Below are positions 53,390-62,087 of a stretch of DNA of 64,000 nt, piece by piece. Position 1 is the first letter of the stretch. The number at the start of each line of letters is the position of its first letter. The notes beneath the pieces were generated by a model. The model was not told where the DNA came from and did not search any database. It worked only from the letters and a program-made list of their open reading frames with translations. A program made the translations under genes and the position numbers. This stretch comes from Bacteroidaceae bacterium (GTDB taxonomy: Bacteria > Bacteroidota > Bacteroidia > Bacteroidales > Bacteroidaceae): the NCBI GenBank assembly GCA_017416805.1, contig JAFQBB010000020.1, forward strand, positions 62,001-126,000, given 5' to 3'.

Positions 53390-54523
53390 ATGGCTGGAAT
53401 CTATCTGCATATCCCTTTTTGCAGGCACAGGTGTGTCTATTGCGACTTTTTCTCTTCGACCGACCAATCGTTGCGGGCCGACTATATCAAAGCTTTGTGC
53501 CGCGAGTTGGAGTTGCGAAGGCCATATCTTGGCCGTGCAAAGGTGGATACGATTTATGTGGGTGGAGGCACTCCTTCGCAGCTTTCTGTGGGGGAACTGG
53601 AGCAAATCTTCTCCTATATATATAAGGTATATAAGGTGAGTGATGGGGCTGAGATTACGTTGGAGGCCAATCCTGATGATTTGTCGGACCGTTATGTGGC
53701 CGATGTGCGTGCCGTTTTGCCTGTCAACCGGATTAGTATGGGTGTCCAGACTTTCAGTGACGAGCGGTTGAGGCTGTTGCGCAGGCGTCATAACTCGGCT
53801 GCGGCTATCCGGGCTGTGCAGCGTTGCCGTCGGGCAGGGATTGAGAATATCAGCATAGACCTCATCTATGGTCTGCCGGGCGAGACGTTGGACGAGTGGA
53901 AGTCCGACCTTCGGTGTGCCTTGTCGTTGCACGTGCCTCATTTGTCGGCCTATCACCTGACTTACGAGGAGGGTACCCCATTGTGGCAGATGCGTGCCAA
54001 GGGAGAGGTTTCGGAGGTTTCGGAAGAGACAAGTGTGGAGATGTATGCGCGGTTGGTCTCTATGCTCGAGGATGCCGGCTATGAGCACTATGAGATTTCA
54101 AACTTCTGCCTGCCCGGTATGGAGTCGCGCCACAACAGCAGTTATTGGCGCAGAGTGCCTTATTTGGGTTGTGGTGCGGCTGCCCATTCTTATGATGGGG
54201 TTTCGCGTCAGTGGAATGTGGCTTCGGTGGGCCGTTACATCCGGGGGGTCATGGAGGGCAGCATGGAGGTGGAGCGCGAGGAGTTGGATGCCGCTACCCG
54301 TTACAATGATTATGTGGTCACAGCCTTGCGCACATCGTGGGGTATGTCTATGCCGGTAGTGAAGAAGGAGTTCGGCTTGGCTTTCTATGAGTATTGCATG
54401 CGTTTTGCCCGCAGCTATATAGAGCGTGGCTTGCTGGAGTTGGAGGGTAGGGTACTTCGTCTCACCCGCAAGGGGGTGCTTCTTTCCGATGGAGTTATCA
54501 GTGACCTGTTGTGGGTGGAGTAG
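53390..54523 (+). CDS. hemW: Radical SAM heme-trafficking protein HemW
   Basis: 377 residues from the ATG at 53390 (MAGIYLHIPFC). The radical-SAM cluster motif is CRHRCVYC (CxxxCxxC), followed by VGGGTPSQL, the SAM-binding GGTP motif. DLIYGLPGETLDEW and a HemN_C winged domain (about 300-370) follow. By length and motif it is HemW, a heme chaperone, rather than true oxygen-independent coproporphyrinogen oxidase HemN. Single gene, convergent with the small lipoprotein. Confidence 0.9.
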   Translation: MAGIYLHIPFCRHRCVYCDFFSSTDQSLRADYIKALCRELELRRPYLGRAKVDTIYVGGGTPSQLSVGELEQIFSYIYKVYKVSDGAEITLEANPDDLSDRYVADVRAVLPVNRISMGVQTFSDERLRLLRRRHNSAAAIRAVQRCRRAGIENISIDLIYGLPGETLDEWKSDLRCALSLHVPHLSAYHLTYEEGTPLWQMRAKGEVSEVSEETSVEMYARLVSMLEDAGYEHYEISNFCLPGMESRHNSSYWRRVPYLGCGAAAHSYDGVSRQWNVASVGRYIRGVMEGSMEVEREELDAATRYNDYVVTALRTSWGMSMPVVKKEFGLAFYEYCMRFARSYIERGLLELEGRVLRLTRKGVLLSDGVISDLLWVE

Positions 54524-54556
54524 TTTTTATAACTCCTATATATAATAAGGTATAGA

Positions 54557-54592
54557 AAAAGGGGCTGTCCATCTTTGTGGTCAGCCCCTTTT
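54557..54592 (-). terminator. Bidirectional terminator hemW / Cys-repeat lipoprotein
   Basis: aaaaggggctg/cagcccctttt perfect 11-bp stem; works for both convergent genes. Confidence 0.8.
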
Positions 54593-54619
54593 GGGTGTGT
54601 TCTCTCGTCTGTTTGTCGC

Positions 54620-54826
54620 TTATTTTACGCAGGCAGAGTCGCACTTGGCAGCGCACTGTGCAGCTGAGTCGCAAGCAGCAGAATCGCAAGCAGCAGAGTC
54701 GCATACTACTTTCTCGCAAGCAGCCTTGCAGCTGTCAGCGGTCTCATTGTTGGCAGTCTTGTTGCCACCGCAAGAAGCGAAAGAGATGGCAGCGAATGCA
54801 GCGAATGCAAATACTAATTTCTTCAT
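54620..54826 (-). CDS. Small Cys-repeat lipoprotein
   Basis: 68 residues from the ATG at 54826 (MKKLVFAFAAFAAISFASC). The lipobox Cys at about 19 gives a mature peptide of about 50 residues in which CDSAA occurs three times in a row and eleven Cys including the lipid anchor are spaced 3-8 apart (CDSAACDSAACDSAAQC). No known domain. Possibilities are metal binding or a disulfide-rich spacer. A minus-strand TACCTTTG at 54883-54876 gives it a promoter. Confidence 0.7.
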   Translation of the reverse strand: MKKLVFAFAAFAAISFASCGGNKTANNETADSCKAACEKVVCDSAACDSAACDSAAQCAAKCDSACVK

Positions 54827-54875
54827 GTCTTTTTTTCTTTTAATCTGTAAAACAATCATTTCTTAAAAAGCGCTG

Positions 54876-54883
54876 CAAAGGTA
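54876..54883 (-). promoter_or_regulatory. Promoter of the Cys-repeat lipoprotein
   Basis: Minus-strand TACCTTTG (plus-strand caaaggta), 50 bp upstream of the ATG at 54826. Confidence 0.6.
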
Positions 54884-55033
54884 GGTACTTTTCGGATAGG
54901 TTGTATCGCTTTACCCTGACTTTTTTCACTTTTTGTCGAAGAAAGTGTCCTTTTTGTCTCTTTTAGTGAGTTGTTACCTCCTTTTTATATCCGTTTCGGG
55001 TGCTCCTTGGGGTGGGTGCTGACGGTTTGGTTG

Positions 55034-57241
55034 TCAGGGTTTCAGGTGCTCCTTGAAGTGGTTGGTGAGGCGGGTGAAGAGGTGATGGCGTGTCTCTCCG
55101 CCAAATATGCTGTGGTTCCTGTTTGTATATACCTGCATGTCGAACTGCTTGCCTGCCTGTACCAGTGCTTCGGTGTATTCGGCCAGGTTGCGGAAGTGTA
55201 CGTTGTCATCGGCCATGCCGTGTATGAGGAGCAGTTCGCCGTTCAGCTTGTGTGCATGGGTCATGGCCGAGCCTTGCTCGTATCCGTGGCTGTTCTCCTT
55301 GGGGGTGCGCATGTATCGTTCGGTATATACGGTGTCGTAGAACTTCCAGCTTGTGGGTGCTGCCACGGCTACTCCGGCTTTGAAGACGGGGCGTCCTTCG
55401 CTCATGGCCATGAGGGTGTTGAATCCGCCGTAGCTCCATCCCCAGATGCCTATGCGCGTCTTGTCGATGTAGGGGAGTGTGCCGAGGTGGATGGCTGCCT
55501 CTACTTGGTCCTTGGCCTCTTTGATGCCCAGGTTCAGGTAGGTGCACTTCTCGAAGGCAGCTCCTCGTCCGCCTGTGCCTCGTCCGTCAACGCATACGGT
55601 GATGAACCCTTGGCTTGCCCAGTAGGATTCCAGCAGGGCGCCGTCGCGGCAGAAGCCTGTGGCCCAGCTGTCCTTCACCTCTTGCGAGCCCGGGCCGGAG
55701 TACTGGTACATGATGACGGGGTATTTCTTTGAGGGGTCAAAGTCTGCCGGCCGCACCATCCATCCGTTCAGCTGTGTGCCGTCGGGCAGGGGCAGGGTGA
55801 AGAGTTCCTTCTCTCCCAGCCGGCGTGAGGCTAACTTGTTGCGGAGTGCCGCATTGTCCTCGAGGGTCTTGAGGAGTTTCCCGTTGTTGTCGCGCAGGGT
55901 GATGACGTAGGGGGTCTGCAGGTTGCTGTGTGTGTTCATGAAGTGGGTCAGGTCGGTGCTGAATATGGCCGAGTTTGTTCCGGCTTCGGGTGTGAGGCAG
56001 GTTTTCCGTCCCTTGCTGTCAGTCTTGTATATGGCCGAGCGCAGTGGTGAGCCTTCGTTGCTTTCGTAGTAGAAGGTGCCTGTCTTCCGGTCCCACCCGA
56101 TGAAGTTCTTCACTTCGAACTCTCCGCTTGTGACCTGTCGGAGCAGGTTTCCGCCTGCTGTGTACCAATAGAGGTGGTTGTATCCGTCGCGTTCGCTCAG
56201 CAGGGCGATGTTCTCGGGGTAGAACTGCACTTGGTCGTAGGCCTCCGTCTTGATGTATTGTGGGGCCTCGTCGCGGATGATGAGTTTGCACAGTCCTGAG
56301 CGTGGGTTGGCCATGTAGATGTCCATGCGGTCCTGATGGCGGTTCAGGGTCATTACGGCCAGTGCGTCAGGGTTTGGTGTGAACTTGATGCGTGGTATGT
56401 AGCCCTCTTCGTCCAGTGGGATGTCCACTTTCCGGGTTACCCGGCTCTTGATGTCGAAGGTGTGTACGGTGGGGCGCGAGTTCTTCATTCCTGCCACGGG
56501 GTACTTGTAGGTGTAGGCTCCGGGATAGTCGGCATAGGCTGTCTGTTCGGGCATGAGTCCCTTGTAGAGGGGGAATGAGAATTGTGGCACCTCCGTCTCG
56601 TCAAAACGGATGTAGGCCAGCATCTTGCTGTCGGCGCTGAAATCGAAGGCACGGCTGTAGCCGAACTCCTCTTCGTTCACCCAGTCGGGGATGCCGTTCA
56701 GCACGTGGTTGAACTCTCCGTCGGTAGTCACTTGCGACTCGCTGCCGTCGAAGAGCAGTTTCACGAGGTGCAGGTTATTGTTTCGCACAAAGGCTATGAG
56801 GTTGCCGTCGGGCGAGAAGAGGGGTACCTGCTGGGGGCCTCCTTCGCTCAGTGGCGTGAGTGTGTTGTTCTTTACCGTATATATGTAGTACTCGGCTGTG
56901 AAGGAGTGGCGGTAGATGGGGGTTGTCTGTGTCTGTATGAGAATGCGGCTTTCGTCGGGCGACATGATGTAGCCCTCCACCCGTTTCAGGTCCTGGCCTC
57001 GGGCTGTTTTCACGTCGAAGATTACTCCGGCCTCCTCTCCTGTCTTGAACGAGTATTTCACAATCCGTTCCCCATCGGGGCTTATCTGTGCATAGTGCAG
57101 CCCGTCGGCCAGTGGGTTTACTCCGTTGATGCGGCGGGCACGCAGTGTGCCTTCGGTTACTTCCCTCAGCGAGGGGGCAGTCTGTGCCATACCCGTCAGG
57201 GCAATGAGGCAGAGCGTAATGAGTAGTGTCAGTCTTTTCAT
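55034..57241 (-). CDS. Dipeptidyl peptidase IV family (S9B) serine peptidase
   Basis: 735 residues with a signal peptide ending GMAQ (about 20). An eight-bladed propeller N-terminal half holds DWVNEEEFG (the paired Glu that bind the substrate N-terminus in DPP IV). The C-terminal alpha/beta hydrolase has nucleophile Ser in GWSYGG, Asp in GMADDNVHF and His in NRNHSIFGG. It removes X-Pro or X-Ala dipeptides from peptides in the periplasm or at the surface. GC-rich relative to the neighbouring genes. A single gene with its own promoter at 57273-57266. Confidence 0.93.
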   Translation of the reverse strand: MKRLTLLITLCLIALTGMAQTAPSLREVTEGTLRARRINGVNPLADGLHYAQISPDGERIVKYSFKTGEEAGVIFDVKTARGQDLKRVEGYIMSPDESRILIQTQTTPIYRHSFTAEYYIYTVKNNTLTPLSEGGPQQVPLFSPDGNLIAFVRNNNLHLVKLLFDGSESQVTTDGEFNHVLNGIPDWVNEEEFGYSRAFDFSADSKMLAYIRFDETEVPQFSFPLYKGLMPEQTAYADYPGAYTYKYPVAGMKNSRPTVHTFDIKSRVTRKVDIPLDEEGYIPRIKFTPNPDALAVMTLNRHQDRMDIYMANPRSGLCKLIIRDEAPQYIKTEAYDQVQFYPENIALLSERDGYNHLYWYTAGGNLLRQVTSGEFEVKNFIGWDRKTGTFYYESNEGSPLRSAIYKTDSKGRKTCLTPEAGTNSAIFSTDLTHFMNTHSNLQTPYVITLRDNNGKLLKTLEDNAALRNKLASRRLGEKELFTLPLPDGTQLNGWMVRPADFDPSKKYPVIMYQYSGPGSQEVKDSWATGFCRDGALLESYWASQGFITVCVDGRGTGGRGAAFEKCTYLNLGIKEAKDQVEAAIHLGTLPYIDKTRIGIWGWSYGGFNTLMAMSEGRPVFKAGVAVAAPTSWKFYDTVYTERYMRTPKENSHGYEQGSAMTHAHKLNGELLLIHGMADDNVHFRNLAEYTEALVQAGKQFDMQVYTNRNHSIFGGETRHHLFTRLTNHFKEHLKP

Positions 57242-57265
57242 GTCTGGTATCTATAAAATGCACCA

Positions 57266-57273
57266 CAAAGGTA
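57266..57273 (-). promoter_or_regulatory. Promoter of the DPP IV gene
   Basis: Minus-strand TACCTTTG with a TTG (CAA on the plus strand at 57294-57296) 20 bp upstream. Confidence 0.65.
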
Positions 57274-57388
57274 GGGCTTTTCCTCTGTCCGGCCAATATT
57301 ATTACCTCTTTTTAAGGTTTCTCGGAAAAAAGTTTCAACTTATGTAAAAATAAATGCCAAAAAGTTTGCATTTCTGAAAACTTTTACA

Positions 57389-57396
57389 TATCTTTG
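57389..57396 (+). promoter_or_regulatory. Promoter of the HU-like gene
   Basis: TATCTTTG with TTTG at 57365-57368 (20-bp spacer). The nearest ORF, the HU gene, starts 355 bp downstream, so the transcript would have a leader of about 350 nt containing the 23-bp repeat array. Confidence 0.65.
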
Positions 57397-57561
57397 CACT
57401 CAACATTGGATAGTCAGGCGGCGTGCCTGCGGTATTTGTGAAGTTATACTATAAAGATGTGTGGGGTGATGTGCCCCTAATATACTGAGAATAAAGGAAG
57501 TATCAAGTCCAATTACTACTTACTGAAGAGGTTTGAGGAGACCCGGTTGGGGCTTCTGAAA

Positions 57562-57676
57562 TGACCCACTTGTGTCTCTGTTGGAGACCCACCTGTGTCT
57601 CGGGGCAAGACCCACCTGTGTCTCGACGTGTGACCCACCTGTGTCTCGAGGTGAGACCCACCTGTGTCTCTGAAGG
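57562..57676. repeat. Five 23-bp tandem repeats in the HU leader
   Basis: Five contiguous 23-bp units (57562, 57585, 57608, 57631, 57654) share gacccacctgtgtctc; the remaining 6-7 nt vary. Most units contain a gagac/gtctc inverted pair. The array is non-coding and lies in the 57242-57750 gap between the divergent DPP IV and HU genes. Confidence 0.85.
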
Positions 57677-57750
57677 CTGTTGGAGGGAGGTGTTTGCGGA
57701 CTGGTATATATGTTGAGTATTTTTATTAACTAATTAAAAAAGTAAAAAGT

Positions 57751-58293
57751 ATGGGATATTATTACAATCTCGTGGAGAAGGCTAACCCTAAAGACAGGAA
57801 TGCCTCAAAGAAGTGGTACGCAGTACCGAGTAGTCAATCAGCCCTTAGTGGCAAAGCAATGACCAGAGCGGCAACGGCCAACACCAGCACAGCTCCCATT
57901 GAAATGGAAGCTGCTGTGGCTCATCTGGCAAACTATATACCTCAGCAATTGTTGCAGGGGCATACAGTGAAGGTGCCAGGATTGGGAACGTTCAGAATAG
58001 TATTCAAGAGTGCAGGGGTGGGTCACCCGTCGGAGTTCAATGCTTCGACCATGATCAAGGAACCCAGAATCCTCTTTACGCCTGAACCTGCATTGAGGGA
58101 AAGTGTTATCAATGGTCTCAGCTTTGAGAACGGCGGAGTGCTGAAGGATGGCATCAGGTATGCCTCTGTGGCCGACTACAGAAAGGCCATGGGTGAGGAC
58201 TCCTCATCTTCGACCGACGATGACACAACCTCGGGCAGTACCGGTTCCGGTGGTACCGACTCCGGTAGCGGCGATGAGGGAAATCCCCTTTGA
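57751..58293 (+). CDS. HU-like DNA-binding protein with Ser/Gly/Asp tail
   Basis: 180 residues. The HU/IHF-like fold (about 1-130) contains the dimer core GHTVKVPGLGTFRIVFKSAGV, typical of the Bacteroidetes HU-like group (DUF4469 neighbours) rather than classic HupA. The last 35 residues are a low-complexity Ser/Thr/Gly/Asp tail, common in these proteins. Probably a nucleoid protein. The long leader with a 23-bp repeat array and the strong terminator downstream suggest a monocistronic unit with post-transcriptional or DNA-level control. Confidence 0.85.
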   Translation: MGYYYNLVEKANPKDRNASKKWYAVPSSQSALSGKAMTRAATANTSTAPIEMEAAVAHLANYIPQQLLQGHTVKVPGLGTFRIVFKSAGVGHPSEFNASTMIKEPRILFTPEPALRESVINGLSFENGGVLKDGIRYASVADYRKAMGEDSSSSTDDDTTSGSTGSGGTDSGSGDEGNPL

Positions 58294-58370
58294 TGCAGGC
58301 CAGTGACCCTCTGTCGGCTATACACCGGTGAGGAACTTCCTTTAACCTGTGCGACAGACAACCTCTCTTA

Positions 58371-58420
58371 CAGACGTAGCCCCCTGATGGAACTGCCCCA
58401 AGCCATCAGGGGGCTTGTCT
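58371..58420 (+). terminator. Terminator of the HU-like gene
   Basis: cagac and agccccctgatgg pair with ccatcagggggct and gtctg; a strong two-part stem, though without a long T-tract. Confidence 0.75.
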
Positions 58421-58430
58421 GTGTCGGGGC

Positions 58431-58670
58431 GGAATGAAAAAAGAACTTAATTCTTTTTGTCCTTCTCTCGGTTTGCACTATCTTTGACTCCACGGGGGGT
58501 CGTCCAAGATAGGTTGCACCTCGGAATGAAAAAAGAACTTAATTCTTTTTGTCCTTCTCTCGGTTTGCACTATCTTTGACTCCACGGGGTGTCGTCCAAG
58601 ATAGGCTGCACCTCGGAATGAAAAAAGAACTTAATTCTTTTTGTCCTTCTCTCGGTTTGCACTATCTTTG
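58431..58670 (+). promoter_or_regulatory. Triplicated promoter cassette of rlmN (92-bp period)
   Basis: Three copies start at 58431, 58523 and 58615, exactly 92 bp apart (the third is cut at 58670). Each has TTTTTG, a 19-bp spacer and TATCTTTG (58479-58486, 58571-58578, 58663-58670). Copies 1 and 2 differ at only two positions seen (ggggg/gggtg and ggttgc/ggctgc). The rlmN ATG is 25 bp after the third -7 box. This and the HU terminator fill the 58294-58695 gap. Confidence 0.85.
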
Positions 58671-58695
58671 CACCTTAATATATAATAAACACGGT

Positions 58696-59751
58696 ATGGA
58701 CGGAACAAAACGCCCCCTCTTGGGGTTGACATTGGAGGAACTGAAGCAGGTGGCAGCCTCTGTGGGTATGCCCGCCTTTGCTGCAGGGCAGATGGCACAA
58801 TGGATATACCGGAAGCGGGTGACAGACATCAGCCAGATGACCAACCTCTCCATGCGCCATCGCGAGGCATTGGCCCAAGACTATGAAGTGGGCACTTCGG
58901 CCCCCATCGAAGCCGTGCGTTCGGTGGATGGCACAGTGAAGTACCTCTTCCAGATAGGCACTGCCGGAGCAGTCGAGGCCGTCTATATCCCAGCCGAAGA
59001 TGGGTCGAGGGCCACACTCTGTGTCTCTTCGCAAGTGGGGTGCAAGATGAACTGCCTCTTCTGCATGACAGGCAAGCAGGGCTTTGCCGCCCAACTTACA
59101 GCCGCACAGATACTCAACCAGGTGCTCTCCATCCCCGAGAGCGACACACTGACCAACGTGGTGCTCATGGGAATGGGCGAGCCGATGGACAACATAGACC
59201 ATGTGCTCCGTGCCCTCACACTGATGACAGCCCCCTATGGCCTGGCTTGGAGTCCCAAACGCATCACAGTCAGCACTGTAGGTGTGCGTCGCGGACTGGA
59301 ACGCTTCCTTGACGAGAGCGAGTGCCACTTGGCCGTAAGCCTGCACAACCCCTTCCCCGAAGAGCGGCTCAGCCTTATGCCGGCCGAGCGGGCCTATTCC
59401 ATCAGCCAGTTGACAGACCTGCTGCGCCGCTATGACTTCAGCCACCAAAGGCGCCTCTCGTTCGAGTACATCGTGTTTCGTGGAGTGAACGACACCCCCC
59501 GCCATGCAAGCCGGCTGGTAAGCCTGCTGCGCGGACTGGACTGCCGCATCAACCTCATCCGCTTTCATGCCATACCGGGAGTACCCCTCGAAGGTGTCGG
59601 TATGGAGGCCATGACAGCCCTTCGCGACTACCTCACCTCACATGGCATATTTACCACCATCCGGGCCAGTCGCGGTGAGGACATCTGGGCTGCCTGCGGC
59701 ATGCTCTCCACCATGAAGAAGGAAGAGAGCCAATTGCCCCCAAGCCTCTGA
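58696..59751 (+). CDS. rlmN: 23S rRNA (A2503-C2) / tRNA A37 methyltransferase RlmN
   Basis: 351 residues from the ATG at 58696 (MDGTKRPLLG); the frame opening further upstream runs through the promoter repeats and is rejected. The radical-SAM motif is CKMNCLFC (CxxxCxxC), with GMGEPMDN, RITVSTVGV and CAVSLHNP-type segments (HLAVSLHNPF), and the resolving Cys near the C-terminus (AACGML). It methylates C2 of A2503 in 23S rRNA. Driven by a triplicated promoter; GC-rich relative to the first half of the window. Confidence 0.95.
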   Translation: MDGTKRPLLGLTLEELKQVAASVGMPAFAAGQMAQWIYRKRVTDISQMTNLSMRHREALAQDYEVGTSAPIEAVRSVDGTVKYLFQIGTAGAVEAVYIPAEDGSRATLCVSSQVGCKMNCLFCMTGKQGFAAQLTAAQILNQVLSIPESDTLTNVVLMGMGEPMDNIDHVLRALTLMTAPYGLAWSPKRITVSTVGVRRGLERFLDESECHLAVSLHNPFPEERLSLMPAERAYSISQLTDLLRRYDFSHQRRLSFEYIVFRGVNDTPRHASRLVSLLRGLDCRINLIRFHAIPGVPLEGVGMEAMTALRDYLTSHGIFTTIRASRGEDIWAACGMLSTMKKEESQLPPSL

Positions 59752-59755
59752 AAGC

Positions 59756-59806
59756 TCTAAGGTCTTTAAAGTCCTTAAAGTCCTTAAGGTCCTTAGAGTC
59801 CTTAAC
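59756..59806. repeat. 9-bp tandem repeat (aaagtcctt type)
   Basis: About five to six copies of a 9-bp unit (aaagtcctt, aaggtcctt, agagtcctt) between rlmN and the DUF4837 gene. Confidence 0.8.
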
Positions 59807-59840
59807 AGAATAACAATAAACCGAATAAACCCAACCGATT

Positions 59841-60893
59841 ATGAAAAGACCAATCACCCTCTCCTGCCTGCTTGCCGCACTCGCCTTGCTGGCCGCTTCG
59901 TGCAAGGATGGAAACACCATTATGACTCCGAACTCCAGTGGCACACCCTACGAGATGCTTGTCGTCATGGACGATGCTGCTTGGGAACGTCCTGCCGGAC
60001 GTGCCCTCTTTGATGCTCTCGACACCGATGTGCCCGGACTGCCACAGAGCGAGCGCTCCTTCCGCATCATGCAGATAAACGAACAGCAGTTCAGCAACAC
60101 TTTCCGCATATTCCGCAACATCATTATCCCTGACATCAGCAAACTCTATACACAGACCAAGTTCAAGTTCCAGCGCGATGTCAAGGCCGCACCTCAGATG
60201 ATAATGACCATACAGTCGCCCAGCGAGGAGGCATTTGCCGAATACGTGAACAAGAACAAGCAGACCATAGTGAACTTCTTCACCCGGGCGGAGATGAACC
60301 GTCAGGTCAAACTCCTCGAGAAGGCACACAGCCCCCTTATCGAGACCTTGGTCAAGGATGACTTCGGTTGCACCGTCTTCATGCCCGAAGAGTTGGGCAA
60401 CTACAAGCGTGGCAAGGACTTCCTCTGGGCCACCACCAACCGCGAGAAGGACGACCTCAACTTTGTCATCTATTCCTATCCCTTCACCGATAAGGAGACC
60501 TTCACCATGGACTACTTCGTGCACAAACGCGACTCCTTCATGAAGGCCAACCTCTTCGGACCACTCGAAGGCTCGTACATGGCTACTGACACACCTTACG
60601 TGGTCAGCAACGACATTGCCGTGCGTGGCAAGTATGCCCAAGAGGTCAAGGGCCTTTGGGAGATGAACGGAGCCGTCATGGGAGGCCCCTTCGTATCCCA
60701 TGTCAGGGTAGATGAGAAGAACCAGCGTGTCATCGTGGCCGAGGCATTCGTCTATTCCCCCGGACGCAAGAAACGCGACATCATGCGCCGCATGGAGGCC
60801 GCACTCTATACCCTTGTCCTCCCCGATGAGGTCGAAGCGAAGAATAAGGCTGCCATCGACACCAATGTGGAAGGAGTGGAAGAGGAGAAGTAG
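59841..60893 (+). CDS. DUF4837 lipoprotein
   Basis: 350 residues. Lipobox LAASC with Cys at about 21. The mature protein matches the Bacteroidetes family DUF4837: PYEMLVVMDDAAWE, SERSFRIMQINEQQF, FRNIIIPDIS and a C-terminal VYSPGRKKRDIMRRMEA. Anchored to a membrane and facing the periplasm. No function is established. It is followed 71 bp later by pdxA; conserved linkage with rlmN and pdxA is typical in the group. Confidence 0.82.
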   Translation: MKRPITLSCLLAALALLAASCKDGNTIMTPNSSGTPYEMLVVMDDAAWERPAGRALFDALDTDVPGLPQSERSFRIMQINEQQFSNTFRIFRNIIIPDISKLYTQTKFKFQRDVKAAPQMIMTIQSPSEEAFAEYVNKNKQTIVNFFTRAEMNRQVKLLEKAHSPLIETLVKDDFGCTVFMPEELGNYKRGKDFLWATTNREKDDLNFVIYSYPFTDKETFTMDYFVHKRDSFMKANLFGPLEGSYMATDTPYVVSNDIAVRGKYAQEVKGLWEMNGAVMGGPFVSHVRVDEKNQRVIVAEAFVYSPGRKKRDIMRRMEAALYTLVLPDEVEAKNKAAIDTNVEGVEEEK

Positions 60894-60964
60894 TCTCCTA
60901 CACTCCTAAAAAAATAAGTATCCACCTCAAAATAATAAACTGACTAATAATAACATAAAACATT

Positions 60965-62047
60965 ATGAGCAAACCCATAAGAGTGGGTATCACCCACGGA
61001 GACATCAACGGGATAGGCTATGAGGTCATACTCAAGGCATTTGAGGACCCGGCCATGGCAGAACTATGCATCCCCATTGTATATGGCTCGCCCAAAGTGG
61101 CCGCCTATCACCGCAAGGCTATCGATTCGCCCACAGCCTTCAGCATCATAAACTCGGCTGACGAGGCACATGGCGGAAGACTCAACATACTGGCCTGTGT
61201 AGATGATGAAGTCAAGGTGGAACTGGGAAAACCCAGCGAAGAGGCAGGAAAGGCCGCACTCGATGCACTGGAACGTGCATTGGCCGACTATCGTGAAGGA
61301 CTTGTTGACCTCCTCGTCACTGCTCCCATCAACAAGAATACCATACAGGCCGACAACTTCCACTTTCCCGGACATACCGAGTACATAGAGGAACGGGCAG
61401 GAGAGGGGCAGAAAGCACTCATGATACTCATGCAGGGCGACCTCCGTGTGGCACTCGTCACCGGACACTTGCCCTTGAAAGAGGTATCTGCAGCCATTAC
61501 CAAAGAACTGATACAGGAGAAACTCTCCATCTTTGCCCAGTCGCTCCGCACGGACTTCGGCATAGGCAAACCACGCATAGCAGTCCTTTCACTCAATCCG
61601 CATGCCGGCGATGGCGGACTCATCGGCACTGAAGAACAGGAAGTCATCATTCCTGCATTGGAGGAGATGAAGGCCGGAGGCATGTTCTGCTACGGTCCCT
61701 ATCCGGCCGACGGATTCTTCGGTTCGGGCATGTTCCAGAAGTTTGACGGAATCCTGGCCATGTATCACGACCAAGGGTTGGCTCCCTTCAAGGCGCTGGC
61801 CATGGAAGAGGGAGTGAACTACACAGCCGGACTGCCCATTATCCGTACATCACCGGCTCACGGCACTGCTTACGACATTGCCGGCAAGGGCATGGCCTCG
61901 CCCGCATCCTTGCGTCAGGCCATCTATGCAGCTATCGATATCTGCCGCAACCGGAAGGCCGATGAAGAGTCGCTCCGCAACCCACTGCGCAAGCAGTATC
62001 ACGAGAAACGCGACGACAGCCATAAGCTGAAACTGACCGAAGAATAA
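60965..62047 (+). CDS. pdxA: 4-hydroxythreonine-4-phosphate dehydrogenase PdxA
   Basis: 360 residues. Begins with PIRVGITHGDINGIGYEV (family motif GDPxGIGPE, here GDINGIGYE) and has the metal-binding His/Asp residues in FPGHTEYIEE, YHDQGLAPFKAL and SPAHGTAYDIAGKG. It oxidises 4-phosphohydroxythreonine in pyridoxal 5'-phosphate synthesis. The first motif departs from consensus (Asp-Ile-Asn for Asp-Pro-x) as often in Bacteroidetes. Leads into pgpA 40 bp downstream. Confidence 0.94.
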   Translation: MSKPIRVGITHGDINGIGYEVILKAFEDPAMAELCIPIVYGSPKVAAYHRKAIDSPTAFSIINSADEAHGGRLNILACVDDEVKVELGKPSEEAGKAALDALERALADYREGLVDLLVTAPINKNTIQADNFHFPGHTEYIEERAGEGQKALMILMQGDLRVALVTGHLPLKEVSAAITKELIQEKLSIFAQSLRTDFGIGKPRIAVLSLNPHAGDGGLIGTEEQEVIIPALEEMKAGGMFCYGPYPADGFFGSGMFQKFDGILAMYHDQGLAPFKALAMEEGVNYTAGLPIIRTSPAHGTAYDIAGKGMASPASLRQAIYAAIDICRNRKADEESLRNPLRKQYHEKRDDSHKLKLTEE

Positions 62048-62087
62048 CCAACCACAATGACTGGCCTCAATCCACCGGCCTGACAGA

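Noticed and set aside
54971..55732. 253-codon plus-strand frame opposite the DPP IV gene
   Set aside because: GC-rich shadow of the peptidase gene, rich in Val/Cys runs, no domain.
57562..57676. Possible CRISPR array
   Set aside because: Units are contiguous with only 6-7 variable nt, far too short for spacers, and no cas gene is nearby. The same reasoning excludes the arrays at 26728, 40883 and 42178.
58549..58695. Upstream extension of rlmN by 49 codons
   Set aside because: It runs through the second and third promoter copies; the ATG at 58696 is the family start and follows the last -7 box by 25 bp.
58675..59568. 297-codon minus-strand frame opposite rlmN
   Set aside because: Shadow frame with Cys/His-rich nonsense; rlmN motifs on the plus strand are unambiguous.
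59802..60701. 299-codon minus-strand frame opposite the DUF4837 gene
   Set aside because: Shadow of a GC-rich gene with an evident lipoprotein signal on the plus strand.
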